NCBI RefSeq assembly: GCF_000191885.1
Contig: NZ_AEWI01000209.1
Span: 1-33,185, forward strand
Length of the DNA stretch: 33,185 nt
Direction of reading: 5' to 3'
Origin: Anaerophaga thermohalophila DSM 12881
GTDB taxonomy: Bacteria; Bacteroidota; Bacteroidia; Bacteroidales; Marinilabiliaceae
Shown: positions 24,609 through 33,114 of the stretch, piece by piece
Position numbering within the stretch: position 1 is the stretch's first letter
How the letters are laid out: each line of letters opens with the position of its first letter
Notes under the pieces: model-generated
What the model saw: only the letters and a program-made list of their open reading frames with translations
The model's database searches: none
What the model was told of the DNA's origin: nothing
Position numbers and translations under genes: made by a program

Positions 24609-24691
24609 CCGTCGCATCAAAGCCCGTTAAAGCCGACCAAAAAAAGAAAAAAGCTCTTAAATTTTCCAATCATCTACATGGAATTTGCTAA
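24602..24691 (+). CDS. Possible lysine-rich leader micropeptide before the rlmI-like gene
   Basis: The ATG of the partial third repeat unit opens a 29-codon frame, beginning MKPVASKPVKADQKKKKALK. It ends 14 bases inside the downstream methyltransferase gene, an arrangement that could couple translation. No family is known and chance is quite possible. Confidence 0.2.
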   Translation: MKPVASKPVKADQKKKKALKFSNHLHGIC

Positions 24692-25862
24692 AATCTATCT
24701 AAAGCCTGGTAAAGAACAAAGTATCCTGAGATTTCATCCATGGGTATTTTCCGGAGCCATCAACAAAGTGAACCGCGAAATTGAAGAAGGCGAAGTGGTT
24801 GAAGTGTATGACCACAAGGAAAACTTTATGGGAATGGGACATTCTCAGACAGGCTCCATTGCCGTAAGAATTTTTTCGTTCCAAAAAGTGGAACCGGATG
24901 AAGCTTTCTGGACAAAAAAGATACAACAGGCTTTTGCTTTACGCGAAACCCTGGGCCTTACAAAATCCTCACAAACCAACGCCTGGCGCCTGGTTTACGG
25001 TGAAAGTGACGGCATGCCCGGACTCATCATCGATATGTATAACGGAACGGCCGTTCTTCAAATTCATACCGTTGGCATGTATCTGATAAAAGATATGCTG
25101 TGCAATGCTTTGGAAAATATTTTTGGGCCGGACCTTAAAGCGATTTACAATAAATCGGAAGGAACCATTCCGTATAAGTCCCGGATTGAACCCGAAAATG
25201 GCTTTCTGAGAGGAAAAACCGAAGACAAAACAGCAATGGAAAACGGCCTTCGCTTTTTGGTCGACTTCGAAAAAGGCCAAAAAACCGGTTTTTTTATTGA
25301 TCAACGTGAAAACAGAACGCTTTTGGAAAAATACAGCAAAAACAGAAATGTATTGAACCTGTTTTGCTACACCGGCGGCTTCTCCTTTTATGCATTGCGC
25401 GGAGGCGCTTCGCGTGTACACTCGGTCGACAGCTCCGAAAGAGCCATTGAACTGACCAAACAAAATGTGGAACTAAACTTTCCGGGTGACATAAGACATG
25501 AAGCTTTTGCTGAAGATGCCTTCAAATTTCTCGACAAAAGCAAAGATCAATATGACCTGATGATACTTGACCCGCCGGCTTTTGCCAAACACCTGAAGGT
25601 TATCCCCAATGCATTGCAGGGATACAGGAAGTTAAATGCCAAAGCCATTGAAAACATCAGACCCGGCGGCATCATTTTTACCTTTTCCTGTTCCCAGGTA
25701 ATTAACCGTGATGCCTTCAGAAAAGCTGTATTCTCAGCAGCTGCAAAAACAGGACGCAATGTACGCATAATGCACCAAATGGAGCAACCGGCTGATCATC
25801 CTGTTAACATTTATCACCCCGAAAGTGAATATCTGAAGGGGCTGGTTCTTTTTGTTGAATAA
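24678..25862 (+). CDS. Class I SAM-dependent rRNA methyltransferase (RlmI-like)
   Basis: The 394-residue product starts with a PUA-type RNA-binding domain (about 1-80; 'LRFHPWVFSGAINKV'). The middle EEHEE-like region contains 'LVYGESDGMPGLIIDMYNG'. A Rossmann methyltransferase follows with SAM motif I 'VLNLFCYTGGFSFYALRGGA' (near 230-248), the acidic loop 'VDSSERAIELTKQNVELN', and the catalytic-region 'LMILDPPAFAK'. Relatives (RlmI/RlmK-N) make 5-methylcytosine in 23S rRNA. The DPPAFAK motif fits, but the exact site is unproven. It is preceded by repeat units and a possible leader micropeptide, and followed after 36 bases by a helicase gene. Confidence 0.93.
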   Translation: MEFAKIYLKPGKEQSILRFHPWVFSGAINKVNREIEEGEVVEVYDHKENFMGMGHSQTGSIAVRIFSFQKVEPDEAFWTKKIQQAFALRETLGLTKSSQTNAWRLVYGESDGMPGLIIDMYNGTAVLQIHTVGMYLIKDMLCNALENIFGPDLKAIYNKSEGTIPYKSRIEPENGFLRGKTEDKTAMENGLRFLVDFEKGQKTGFFIDQRENRTLLEKYSKNRNVLNLFCYTGGFSFYALRGGASRVHSVDSSERAIELTKQNVELNFPGDIRHEAFAEDAFKFLDKSKDQYDLMILDPPAFAKHLKVIPNALQGYRKLNAKAIENIRPGGIIFTFSCSQVINRDAFRKAVFSAAAKTGRNVRIMHQMEQPADHPVNIYHPESEYLKGLVLFVE

Positions 25863-25898
25863 ACTGAATAATAAACATTTTCAAAATCATAAAATACA

Positions 25899-27107
25899 TT
25901 GAAGTTTACGGAATTTAATTTTTCGGCTGAAGTCCTGGAAGGATTGGAAGCCATGCGATTTGATGATGCTACCCCTGTTCAGGAAGCAACCATTCCGGCA
26001 ATCATGAGAGGTAAGGACCTCATTGCCTGTGCACAGACCGGGACAGGGAAAACAGCTGCATATCTGTTACCGATATTGAACCGGCAGGCTGTAAATCAGA
26101 CACAAGGGCTGAACACGCTTGTTTTAGTACCCACCCGCGAACTGGCCATGCAGATCGACCAACAGATGGAAGGATTTGGTTACTTTCTGAATGTCACCTC
26201 CATAGCTGTATACGGTGGCAATGATGCCGGACTATGGAACAGGCAGAAGAATGCTCTTACAACCGGGGCCAATATCATCGTTGCCACTCCCGGCAGATTG
26301 ATCCAGCACCTGAGCATGGGCTATGTAAAGATGGACACGCTTGAACATCTCATTCTGGATGAAGCTGACAGAATGTTGGACATGGGCTTTTATGAGGACA
26401 TTATGCAAATTGTCTCCTACCTCCCTAAAAAGCGTCAAACATTGATGTTTTCGGCAACCATGCCGCCCAAAATCAGAAAGCTTGCCCGTGAACTGCTGTC
26501 CGACTACGAAGAAGTCAATATTTCTTTATCCAAGCCGGCCGAAGGTATCCTTCAGGCAGCCTACGTTGTCTATGAAAACCAGAAAATTCCTCTGGTCAAC
26601 AATCTGTTAAAGGGAAAAGACCTGAAAAGCATTCTCATCTTTTCTTCCACGAAACAAAAAGTTAAAGATATTCAGCGGTCATTAAAACAAAACGGGCTTA
26701 ATGCTCATGCCATACATTCTGACCTTGATCAGAAAGAACGCACCGAAGTAATGCGACAATTCAGGAACCGGAATATCCAAATTCTTGTGGCCACCGACAT
26801 TATTGCCCGGGGTATCGATGTGGAAGGCATCGACCTGGTTATCAATTTTGATGTTCCCAATGATGCCGAAGATTATGTGCACCGTGTAGGACGAACCGCC
26901 CGCGCCTCCTCAACAGGTGTGGCATTGACCTTCATTACCGACAGGGATCAGCGGGATTTCAGAAATATTGAAGAATTAATCGAATCCACCATCATCAAAA
27001 TGCCCCCTCCAGAAGAAATCGGTCAGGGGCCGGAGTACAATCCCGACAAAAAAGGCGGGAAAAGTTACCAAAAACGAAACTTCAGGAAAAAAGGAAAGAG
27101 ACATTAA
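25899..27107 (+). CDS. DEAD-box ATP-dependent RNA helicase
   Basis: The 402-residue product has the DEAD-box core: Q-motif 'FDDATPVQEATIP', motif I 'AQTGTGKT' (45-52), Ia 'PTRELAMQI', Ib 'TPGRL', motif II Asp154-Glu-Ala-Asp157, motif III 'SATMP', IV 'ILIFSSTKQK', V 'ATDIIARGIDV' and VI 'HRVGRTAR'. A short basic tail ends 'KKGGKSYQKRNFRKKGKRH' and likely aids RNA binding. It resembles RhlE-type helicases of Bacteroidota. The frame starts at a TTG; no ATG lies close upstream in frame and the residues after it (KFTEFNFS) are family-like, so TTG is accepted. It is the middle gene of a three-gene plus-strand block. Confidence 0.95.
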   Translation: MKFTEFNFSAEVLEGLEAMRFDDATPVQEATIPAIMRGKDLIACAQTGTGKTAAYLLPILNRQAVNQTQGLNTLVLVPTRELAMQIDQQMEGFGYFLNVTSIAVYGGNDAGLWNRQKNALTTGANIIVATPGRLIQHLSMGYVKMDTLEHLILDEADRMLDMGFYEDIMQIVSYLPKKRQTLMFSATMPPKIRKLARELLSDYEEVNISLSKPAEGILQAAYVVYENQKIPLVNNLLKGKDLKSILIFSSTKQKVKDIQRSLKQNGLNAHAIHSDLDQKERTEVMRQFRNRNIQILVATDIIARGIDVEGIDLVINFDVPNDAEDYVHRVGRTARASSTGVALTFITDRDQRDFRNIEELIESTIIKMPPPEEIGQGPEYNPDKKGGKSYQKRNFRKKGKRH

Positions 27108-27186
27108 GAATTAATTAAGAATTATCCTACCCGGCCCTGAAGTAACGAAATGCAATGTTGTATCACTATCTAAAACTCTATAATTC

Positions 27187-29307
27187 ATGCAATCCATCCC
27201 AAATCTGATAGCTGAACAAACAGGGATTTCTGCTCCCCAAATTCAAAACACACTGGAGCTTCTGGACGAAGGTGCTACCATTCCCTTCATCAGCCGCTAC
27301 AGGAAGGAACGAACCGGCAGCCTCGACGAAGTAGCCATCGCCGCAATAAAGGAGTCGTACCACAAATTTAAGGAACTCGAAAAACGCAAAGCAACCATTC
27401 TGAAAACCATAGAAGAGCAGGATGCTTTGACTTCCGAACTAAAAGAACGTATCGAAAACTGTTACGACAGTACCGAACTTGAAGATATCTACCTTCCATA
27501 CAAGCCCAAACGAAAAACACGTGCTTCAAAAGCCAAAGAGCTGGGACTTGAACCGCTTGCCAAAATCATTATGAAGCAGGCCGAAAAAGATGTGGAAAAC
27601 CGTGCTACACAATTTCTCTCTGATGAAGTTCCCAATGTTGAGGCTGCCATTCAGGGTGCCAGAGATATCGTCGCCGAGTGGATCAACGAAAACAAGACCG
27701 CCAGAGAGATTGTGCGAAACACCTTTTATCACAAATCTTTAATTACTTCAAAACTCATTAAAGGAAAAGAAGAAGAGGGTGCAAAGTACCGCGACTATTT
27801 CGACTGGAGCGAACCACTGAAAAAATGCCCGTCACACCGCTTTCTGGCAATGCAACGAGGCGAAAAAGAAGGTATTCTGAAAATTTCAGCCCAACCCCCA
27901 CAGGAAGAAATAATTCCCAGGCTGGAACATCTTTTCATCAAAGGAGATACGGCTGCTTCGAAACAAGTGGCTATGGCGATTGAAGATGCTTACAAAAGGT
28001 TACTGGCCCCTTCCCTCGAAAACGAAACGCTGGCTACTTTCAAGGATAAAGCGGACGAAGAGGCCATTAAAGTTTTCACAGAAAACCTCAGGCAGCTTCT
28101 CCTGGCACCTCCACTGGGTCAAAAACGTGTGCTCGCCATCGATCCCGGCTACAGGACAGGATGCAAAGTGGTTTGTCTGGATGCACAAGGCGAACTGCTG
28201 CACAATGAAACCATCTATCCACATCCTCCGCAAAAAGAAACCGGGAAATCGATGAAAAAACTCTCGTCGATGGTTGATGCTTATAATATAGAAGCTATCG
28301 CCATTGGTAACGGAACAGCCTCCCGTGAAACAGAAGCATTTGTCAGAAAAATAAAATTCAATCGCGATTTGCAGGTTTTCGTGGTCAGTGAAGACGGCGC
28401 CTCGGTATATAGTGCCAGCAAAGCCGCACGTGAAGAATTTCCCGATTTCGACGTCACTGTACGTGGTGCCGTGTCCATTGGAAGGCGCCTGATGGACCCA
28501 TTGGCAGAACTGGTAAAAATCGATCCCAAATCCATCGGGGTGGGTCAGTACCAGCATGACGTAGACCAAACAAAACTTAAAGAAGCACTTGACAGAACAG
28601 TAGAATCGGTGGTTAATATGGTCGGCGTTAACCTTAATACTGCCAGTCATCACCTGCTCACTTACATTTCGGGCCTGGGCCCGGCACTGGCGAAAAGCAT
28701 AGTAGCCTTTCGCAACGAACACGGCCCTTTCGAAAGTCGCAGTCAACTAAAAAAAGTGCCCCGCCTGGGCGCCAAAGCTTATGAGCAGGCTGCAGGTTTT
28801 CTGAGAATCAGCAATGCCAAAAACCCTTTGGACAATACAGCTGTCCACCCGGAATCCTATTCCATCGTTGAGAAAATGGCAAAAGATCTGAAATGTACTA
28901 TTACGGACCTAATCAAAAACAAACATTTACGTGAACAAATCGATATTCAGAAGTATGTTACAGATACAACCGGACTACCAACATTGAAAGATATCATGGA
29001 AGAATTAGAAAAACCGGGGCGTGATCCGCGACAAACCATTAAAGTATTCGAGTTTGCAAAAGACGTTTTTTCTATAGAAGACCTTAAGCCCGGAATGGTT
29101 GTTCCGGGAATTGTTACCAACATCACCAATTTCGGCGCCTTTGTGGATGTTGGGGTTAAGCAAGACGGCCTGGTACATATTTCCCAAATGGCCGACAGAT
29201 ATATCTCAAATCCGGCCGATGTGGTAAAACTTCACCAGCATATAGAGGTTAAAGTGCTCGAGGTTGATGTGGCAAGAAAACGAATTCAGTTGTCGATGAA
29301 AATATGA
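27187..29307 (+). CDS. tex: Tex family RNA-binding transcription accessory protein
   Basis: The 706-residue product has Tex architecture: an N-terminal helical region ('GISAPQIQNTLELLDEGATIPFISRYRKERTG'), a YqgF/RNase H-like domain opening at 'VLAIDPGYRTGCK' (Asp319), a helix-hairpin-helix pair ('HHLLTYISGLGPALAKSIVAFRNEHGPFESRSQLKKVPRLG'), and a C-terminal S1 domain from about residue 636 ('GMVVPGIVTNITNFGAFVDVG ... GLVHISQM'). Tex binds nucleic acid and affects transcription and RNA turnover. The length is slightly shorter than E. coli Tex (773). A modest terminator follows, then an inverted copy of the repeat block. Confidence 0.97.
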   Translation: MQSIPNLIAEQTGISAPQIQNTLELLDEGATIPFISRYRKERTGSLDEVAIAAIKESYHKFKELEKRKATILKTIEEQDALTSELKERIENCYDSTELEDIYLPYKPKRKTRASKAKELGLEPLAKIIMKQAEKDVENRATQFLSDEVPNVEAAIQGARDIVAEWINENKTAREIVRNTFYHKSLITSKLIKGKEEEGAKYRDYFDWSEPLKKCPSHRFLAMQRGEKEGILKISAQPPQEEIIPRLEHLFIKGDTAASKQVAMAIEDAYKRLLAPSLENETLATFKDKADEEAIKVFTENLRQLLLAPPLGQKRVLAIDPGYRTGCKVVCLDAQGELLHNETIYPHPPQKETGKSMKKLSSMVDAYNIEAIAIGNGTASRETEAFVRKIKFNRDLQVFVVSEDGASVYSASKAAREEFPDFDVTVRGAVSIGRRLMDPLAELVKIDPKSIGVGQYQHDVDQTKLKEALDRTVESVVNMVGVNLNTASHHLLTYISGLGPALAKSIVAFRNEHGPFESRSQLKKVPRLGAKAYEQAAGFLRISNAKNPLDNTAVHPESYSIVEKMAKDLKCTITDLIKNKHLREQIDIQKYVTDTTGLPTLKDIMEELEKPGRDPRQTIKVFEFAKDVFSIEDLKPGMVVPGIVTNITNFGAFVDVGVKQDGLVHISQMADRYISNPADVVKLHQHIEVKVLEVDVARKRIQLSMKI

Positions 29308-29346
29308 TTTCCTGCATATTATTAGATTTAGATAAAACACCTTATC

Positions 29347-29373
29347 CGGGGCTTATAAACTACCCCGATTTTT
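29347..29373 (+). terminator. Modest terminator after tex
   Basis: CGGGG (29347-29351) pairs with CCCCG (29363-29367) around an 11-base loop, followed by ATTTTT. The stem is short, so it may be leaky. Confidence 0.5.
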
Positions 29374-29407
29374 CGACTGAACTCGTAGGATTGTAGTTAT
29401 ACATCTT

Positions 29408-29604
29408 CTTTCATCCGTATAAAATTTATTTATTAAGGTCGGATGGAACTCGCATGATTGATTCTATACATCAACTTTTGTGATAAACCTTGTCATGCTC
29501 GTTTCATCAGTATAAAATAAGTCTAAGTTATTGGTCTGATGGAACTCGCATAATTGATTTTATACATCAACTTTTGTGACAATCTTTACCATGCTCGTTT
29601 CATC
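29408..29604 (-). repeat. Two dispersed-repeat units, inverted relative to 24407
   Basis: On the minus strand one unit runs 29604-29509 (96 bp, tail CCATCAG...CTGATG) and a second 29508-29416 (93 bp, tail CCATCCG...CGGATG), with a partial GATGAAAG at 29408-29415. The hairpins read TGGTAAAGATTGTCA and TGACAAGGTTTATCA. Confidence 0.9.
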
Positions 29605-29787
29605 TTACACTTAATAAATTGTTACGGCTGTTAGAATTGTTAAAGTTGTTAATATTGTTAATGTGTTAGTTGTTAGAATGTTATAAGTTTTATTACATTA
29701 GCTAACAATCCCAACAATCTAACAATTTAACAGCCCTAATAATCTAACAGTCCTAACAGTCCTAACAATTTTATAACAATTTTTGCC
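29605..29787 (-). repeat. Octamer-type array, inverted relative to 24275
   Basis: On the minus strand it contains TAGGACTGT twice, TAGATTAT, TAAATTGT and TAGATTGT. AATGTAATAAAACTTATAA and an opposite-sense CTAACA array follow, ending GTAACAATTTATTAAGTGTAA, in the same order as 24275-24406. On the plus strand it ends at the base before the next gene's ATG. Confidence 0.75.
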
Positions 29788-30729
29788 ATGTTCATATCCT
29801 TTATTGTTATTGGTTTATTTGTTGTCGGGATTGTTGCAGGTTCGTTTTTCAGAGGCAATAAAAAATTCATAGCGCTGAACGAAAAGCTTGTCAGTATGGT
29901 TGTTTTCGCGCTATTGTTTTTTCTTGGCGTTTCGGTAGGGGCTGATACAAGAGTTATAAACAATATTTCAACGTTAGGCTGGAAAGCAATTGCTCTGAGT
30001 GGTGGAGCAATTTCAGGAAGTTTATTACTTTCGGCCATGGTATCTTCGTTTTTCACAAAAGATACAAATAAGGGTGGAAAACCTGACAGGGAAAATGAAA
30101 GAGTAATCTCAATAAAATTAATTCTGAATAACCAGAGCATCTGGATATTATTATTTTTTATTATCGGAATAACAGGCGCTTTGAATAAGATAGTGCCGGC
30201 ATATTGGGGAAACAGTGCCGTATCCACTGCCATCTTATACATTATGATGATACTGGTAGGCGCAGGAATCGGCAGTGACCCCAGAGCACTGGAAATACTA
30301 AGAAGTACCAGGTTCCATATTCTGATTGTTCCTGTGGTAGTAATCGTTGGAAGTCTTACGGGAAGCCTGTTGATTTCATTTCTGACACCTGATATTAATG
30401 CCACTAACGGAATGGCAATCGGTGCCGGATTCGGATATTATTCATTGTCGGCAATCATAATCGGTAAAATAAGTGGAAATGAAATGGGGGTTATTGCATT
30501 ACTGGCCAATATCTTCCGCGAAGTTTTTACGCTGGTAGCGGCGCCCTGGCTTGTCAGATGGTTCGGAAAACTCGGCGCCATTGTGTCGGGTGGAGCTACT
30601 GCCATGGATACCACTCTGCCGGTAATCATAAAAGCAACAGGAAAAGAGTTTGCAGTCATCAGCATTTTCAGCGGCATCGTGTTATCGATGCTTGTTCCTG
30701 TGCTGGTACCATTGCTGTTGGGAAATTAA
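29788..30729 (+). CDS. lysO: LysO family lysine exporter
   Basis: The 313-residue product has eight or more membrane helices and the two-part DUF340 layout of LysO/YbjE (E. coli, 299 residues): an N-terminal hydrophobic half ('MVVFALLFFLGVSVGADTRVI') and a C-terminal half with 'AIGAGFGYYSLSAIIIGKISGNEMGVIALLANIFREVFTLVAAP', the most conserved segment. LysO exports lysine and toxic lysine analogues across the inner membrane. Its predicted 5' leader consists of the repeat array, which is unusual. It converges on the ABC ATPase gene, with 147 bases between stop codons and no strong terminator. Confidence 0.9.
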   Translation: MFISFIVIGLFVVGIVAGSFFRGNKKFIALNEKLVSMVVFALLFFLGVSVGADTRVINNISTLGWKAIALSGGAISGSLLLSAMVSSFFTKDTNKGGKPDRENERVISIKLILNNQSIWILLFFIIGITGALNKIVPAYWGNSAVSTAILYIMMILVGAGIGSDPRALEILRSTRFHILIVPVVVIVGSLTGSLLISFLTPDINATNGMAIGAGFGYYSLSAIIIGKISGNEMGVIALLANIFREVFTLVAAPWLVRWFGKLGAIVSGGATAMDTTLPVIIKATGKEFAVISIFSGIVLSMLVPVLVPLLLGN

Positions 30730-30876
30730 TCACAATTCCTCCCCCCCACGCCTTTTATGACCAGCCTTTACATTGCGGGTAAATTTTTACTACAAAAGGT
30801 CACAACAGAAAGCGTTTCAAATTCGTTTTTACGACAAGGCCACCTGCATTTCGAAAACAAACAGGATTTTTATTTA

Positions 30877-31581
30877 TCAGGCCTGTACCTTTTCTTCATT
30901 CATTACATCGCTCTCTACAACGCCATCCCGCAAGCGAACTATACGCTCGGCATGCTTAGCAATATCTTCTTCGTGAGTTACAAGTACAATGGTATTTCCC
31001 TCGGCATGAATCCGATCGAACAGTCGCATTATATCGACAGAAGTCTTTGAATCGAGATTTCCGGTTGGTTCATCAGCCAGGATTAGAGACGGATGATTTA
31101 CCAAAGCACGAGCAACGGCCACTCGTTGTCTTTGGCCGCCCGATAATTCATTAGGTTTATGAAGCATACGGTCGGCAAGACCAACATTTCGGAGCGCTTC
31201 TTCTCCCCTTTTATATCGTTCTTCCCTGGGAACACCAGCATAAATTAATGGTAAAACAACGTTTTCCAGAGCAGAATAACGAGATAACAAATTAAAGGTT
31301 TGAAAAACAAAGCCAATTTCACGATTTCTTATTTCAGCCAATTCATCATCACTCAAGTGGCTAACATCTGTTCCGTTTAAAACATATCGTCCCTTTGACG
31401 GCGTATCAAGCGCACCAATTAAATTCATCAATGTAGATTTCCCGGAACCCGAAGGGCCCATAATGGCGACATATTCACCCTTATCAATTGACAGTGTCAC
31501 GCCATTCAGCGCTTTCACAACCTGAGTTCCAAGATGATAATGCTTGTGAAGGTCTTCTATTAAGATTACATTGCTGTTCAT
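30877..31581 (-). CDS. ABC transporter ATP-binding protein, LolD/MacB type
   Basis: The 234-residue product has Walker [10 protein letters not shown] (42-50), Q-loop '[23 protein letters not shown]', signature 'LSGGQRQ' (146-152), Walker B '[13 protein letters not shown]' (from 166) and the switch histidine in 'VTHEEDIA'. The Q-loop sequence and length put it with LolD/MacB/FtsE-like ATPases, which drive lipoprotein release, efflux or cell-wall enzymes through a separate MacB-fold permease. No permease gene is in the window, so its partner is unknown. The start codon sits exactly where the dispersed repeat's GATGAAAC would be (AATGAACA), so the repeat forms its leader. Confidence 0.93.
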   Translation of the reverse strand: MNSNVILIEDLHKHYHLGTQVVKALNGVTLSIDKGEYVAIMGPSGSGKSTLMNLIGALDTPSKGRYVLNGTDVSHLSDDELAEIRNREIGFVFQTFNLLSRYSALENVVLPLIYAGVPREERYKRGEEALRNVGLADRMLHKPNELSGGQRQRVAVARALVNHPSLILADEPTGNLDSKTSVDIMRLFDRIHAEGNTIVLVTHEEDIAKHAERIVRLRDGVVESDVMNEEKVQA

Positions 31582-31675
31582 TGGTATAAAATTTATTCAT
31601 TAAGGTCGAATGGAACTCGCATGCAAGAACTTATACATGTTCTGTTGTGGAAAACGTTATCATGCTCGTTTCATC
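31582..31675 (-). repeat. Dispersed-repeat unit abutting the ABC ATPase start codon
   Basis: On the minus strand it starts GATGAAACGAGCATGATAAC (31675), continues through ACATGTATAAG and GCGAGTTCCATTCGACCTTAA, and ends TTTTATACCA directly before ATGAAC. This is the 93-bp form. CATT near its end can pair with AATG at the start codon. Confidence 0.88.
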
Positions 31676-31935
31676 CGTGTTCTTTATTCTGTTTAACATT
31701 TGCTATAAACATATAAGCCCTTCAGGTTCTGGCTCTGGTTCTGTTCACCTCATGTGATATAATTTGATCCCGACGGCGGTCAAATGTTTACAGAACATAA
31801 TATATACATGAGTATCGGCTCCCGGAGGGTTGAATCATATTAGTTAGATATATACCTCACCTTTTGGTTTAATTCGTGTCTGTTCATATAGTACCATTTG
31901 CTGTGTTACGCTTGCCTGACAATGCCCCAATAACA
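31676..31935. other. Intergenic region downstream of the methyltransferase gene
   Basis: It includes a GGTTCTGGCTCTGGTTCTG direct repeat near 31726-31744 and one copy of the 41-bp dispersed repeat (31876-31916). A clear promoter or terminator was not found. Confidence 0.5.
31876..31916 (-). repeat. 41-bp dispersed intergenic repeat, copy 2
   Basis: It matches 6971-7011 at 36 of 41 positions. On the minus strand it begins 19 bases after the stop of the methyltransferase gene. Confidence 0.7.
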
Positions 31936-32733
31936 TTAAAACCGGACCATATAATGCTGTTTGGTACATTCTTTTCTGAAAAAGACAATACCTATCCTGT
32001 AAAAGTCGAGTGAGACTGTGACCTGAGGATGATATGAAATAATATGCCACGCCTCTTCCATCTCTTTATTCCAATGGATATCATCAAACACAAAGATGGT
32101 ATTATTGTGCACTTTTTTCAGACATGTTTCAAAATACCCTAGTACACTATCCTTGCGGTGATCACCATCAAAGAAGACAAAATCAAGCCGGGGAAGCTGG
32201 TCTAAAACCTCTGGTAAAAGTTCTGCAAAAGAACCATTCCATACCCTGATGTTTGAGACTTCAACAATTTCAAATAATTGCTTTGCAATATCAGACAGCC
32301 GGGCATTACCTTCAATGGTAATGACACGGGAACGCGAATGGGGCAATGCTAACCAAAGTGTGCTAAGTCCGGTACCCGTGCCCAGTTCTATAATATTGCG
32401 CGCGTCAAAATAGTTGATCAATCTGAAAAGTATTTCCCCGAATTTCGGAGGGAGGCTTCCTTCCGAAACCAGTTGTTTTATTTTCTTCTGCTTTTTGTTT
32501 GACACAGAAGGCGCCCCAAGTGTATCGGTTTCAACAACTGTGTTGTTTTTTAAAAGCATCCTTCTGGCAGCATCAATTCTTTTAAAAGCATAAAACGGAT
32601 ATTTCTCCCCCACCAATTCTCTAACCAGAAAGAAAACAAAGGGCGAATGAATGCCATATCCCTTGCGATGTCCTGCAAAAAGAAAATATTTCAAGTAAGA
32701 ACGAATCCTGAAAAAAAGAATACGGGTGTTCAA
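31936..32733 (-). CDS. Class I SAM-dependent methyltransferase (O-methyltransferase-like)
   Basis: The 265-residue product has an N-terminal 'FAGHRKGYGIHSPFVFFLVRELVGEKYPFY' block typical of a Bacteroidota methyltransferase group. SAM motif I follows, 'NIIELGTGTGLSTLWLALPHSRSRVITIEGN' (about 113-142), then the acidic motif 'LDFVFFDGDHRKDSVLGYFE' (about 187-206) and 'IFVFDDIHWNKEMEEAW'. The DGDH and DDIHW motifs resemble catechol/caffeoyl-CoA-type O-methyltransferases, but the substrate is unknown. No signal peptide is evident. It lies upstream of the ABC ATPase gene on the same strand, separated by 354 bases of repeats, so co-regulation is doubtful. Confidence 0.88.
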   Translation of the reverse strand: MNTRILFFRIRSYLKYFLFAGHRKGYGIHSPFVFFLVRELVGEKYPFYAFKRIDAARRMLLKNNTVVETDTLGAPSVSNKKQKKIKQLVSEGSLPPKFGEILFRLINYFDARNIIELGTGTGLSTLWLALPHSRSRVITIEGNARLSDIAKQLFEIVEVSNIRVWNGSFAELLPEVLDQLPRLDFVFFDGDHRKDSVLGYFETCLKKVHNNTIFVFDDIHWNKEMEEAWHIISYHPQVTVSLDFYRIGIVFFRKECTKQHYMVRF

Positions 32734-32885
32734 TTTCTAATTTTATCTATTTAACAGATGTTGGTACATATTCTGGAACAAACATTTAAGCCATCATAAA
32801 AATGAAACTACAAATATGATTCATTTTTTGAAGCTAAACCAAATGTACGTTACTAAAAATCTTTACTCATTGCATATTGTTTGCC

Positions 32886-32919
32886 AATGAAACAAGCATG
32901 ACAAGGTTTGCCTTAATAG
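32886..32919 (+). repeat. Dispersed-repeat half-unit
   Basis: AATGAAACAAGCATGACAAG is followed by GTTTGCCTTAATAG and an octamer-like TAGATTAT. The hairpin arms are TGACAA and TTTGCC, i.e. only partly paired. Confidence 0.75.
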
Positions 32920-33083
32920 ATTATCAGATATAAGTAGCCATCAGGCAGAAGTTTAACAGGCAGAAGGCAGAAGTGATAAATTTTATCAGGAAATTTTCAG
33001 TCTATTTCGAAAATCAGCCTGATAAGCAACCATCTGGCACTTTAAAACAAATGATTGATATAGAGTTTTTTAGATTTTTTTAA

Positions 33084-33114
33084 GATGAAACGAGCATGGC
33101 AAAGATTGCCTTAA
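33084..33114 (+). repeat. Dispersed-repeat half-unit with compensated hairpin
   Basis: GATGAAACGAGCATGGCAAA is followed by GATTGCCTTAA. The arms read GGCAA/TTGCC where other copies read TGACAA/TTGTCA, so both sides changed together. Confidence 0.85.

Larger units (their letters stand above)
29308..29787. other. 480-bp intergenic region between tex and lysO-like gene
   Basis: It contains the tex terminator, two dispersed-repeat units in minus orientation (29408-29604) and an octamer-type array (29605-29787) that runs to the start codon of the next gene. No gene is seen, and no clear promoter for the downstream gene. Confidence 0.6.

Noticed and set aside
28000..28746. 248-codon minus-strand open frame opposite tex
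   Set aside because: It lies entirely antisense to a well-supported tex gene, and its product shows no recognisable domain.
29736..30404. 222-codon minus-strand frame opposite lysO
   Set aside because: Antisense to a clear membrane transporter gene and starting inside it; no independent support.
31844..32050. Minus-strand frame ending in LLGHCQASVTQQMVLYEQ, faintly like an integrase C-terminus
   Set aside because: It overlaps the end of the methyltransferase gene in another frame and has no catalytic Arg/His/Tyr set; only the small 41-bp repeat is kept as an observation.
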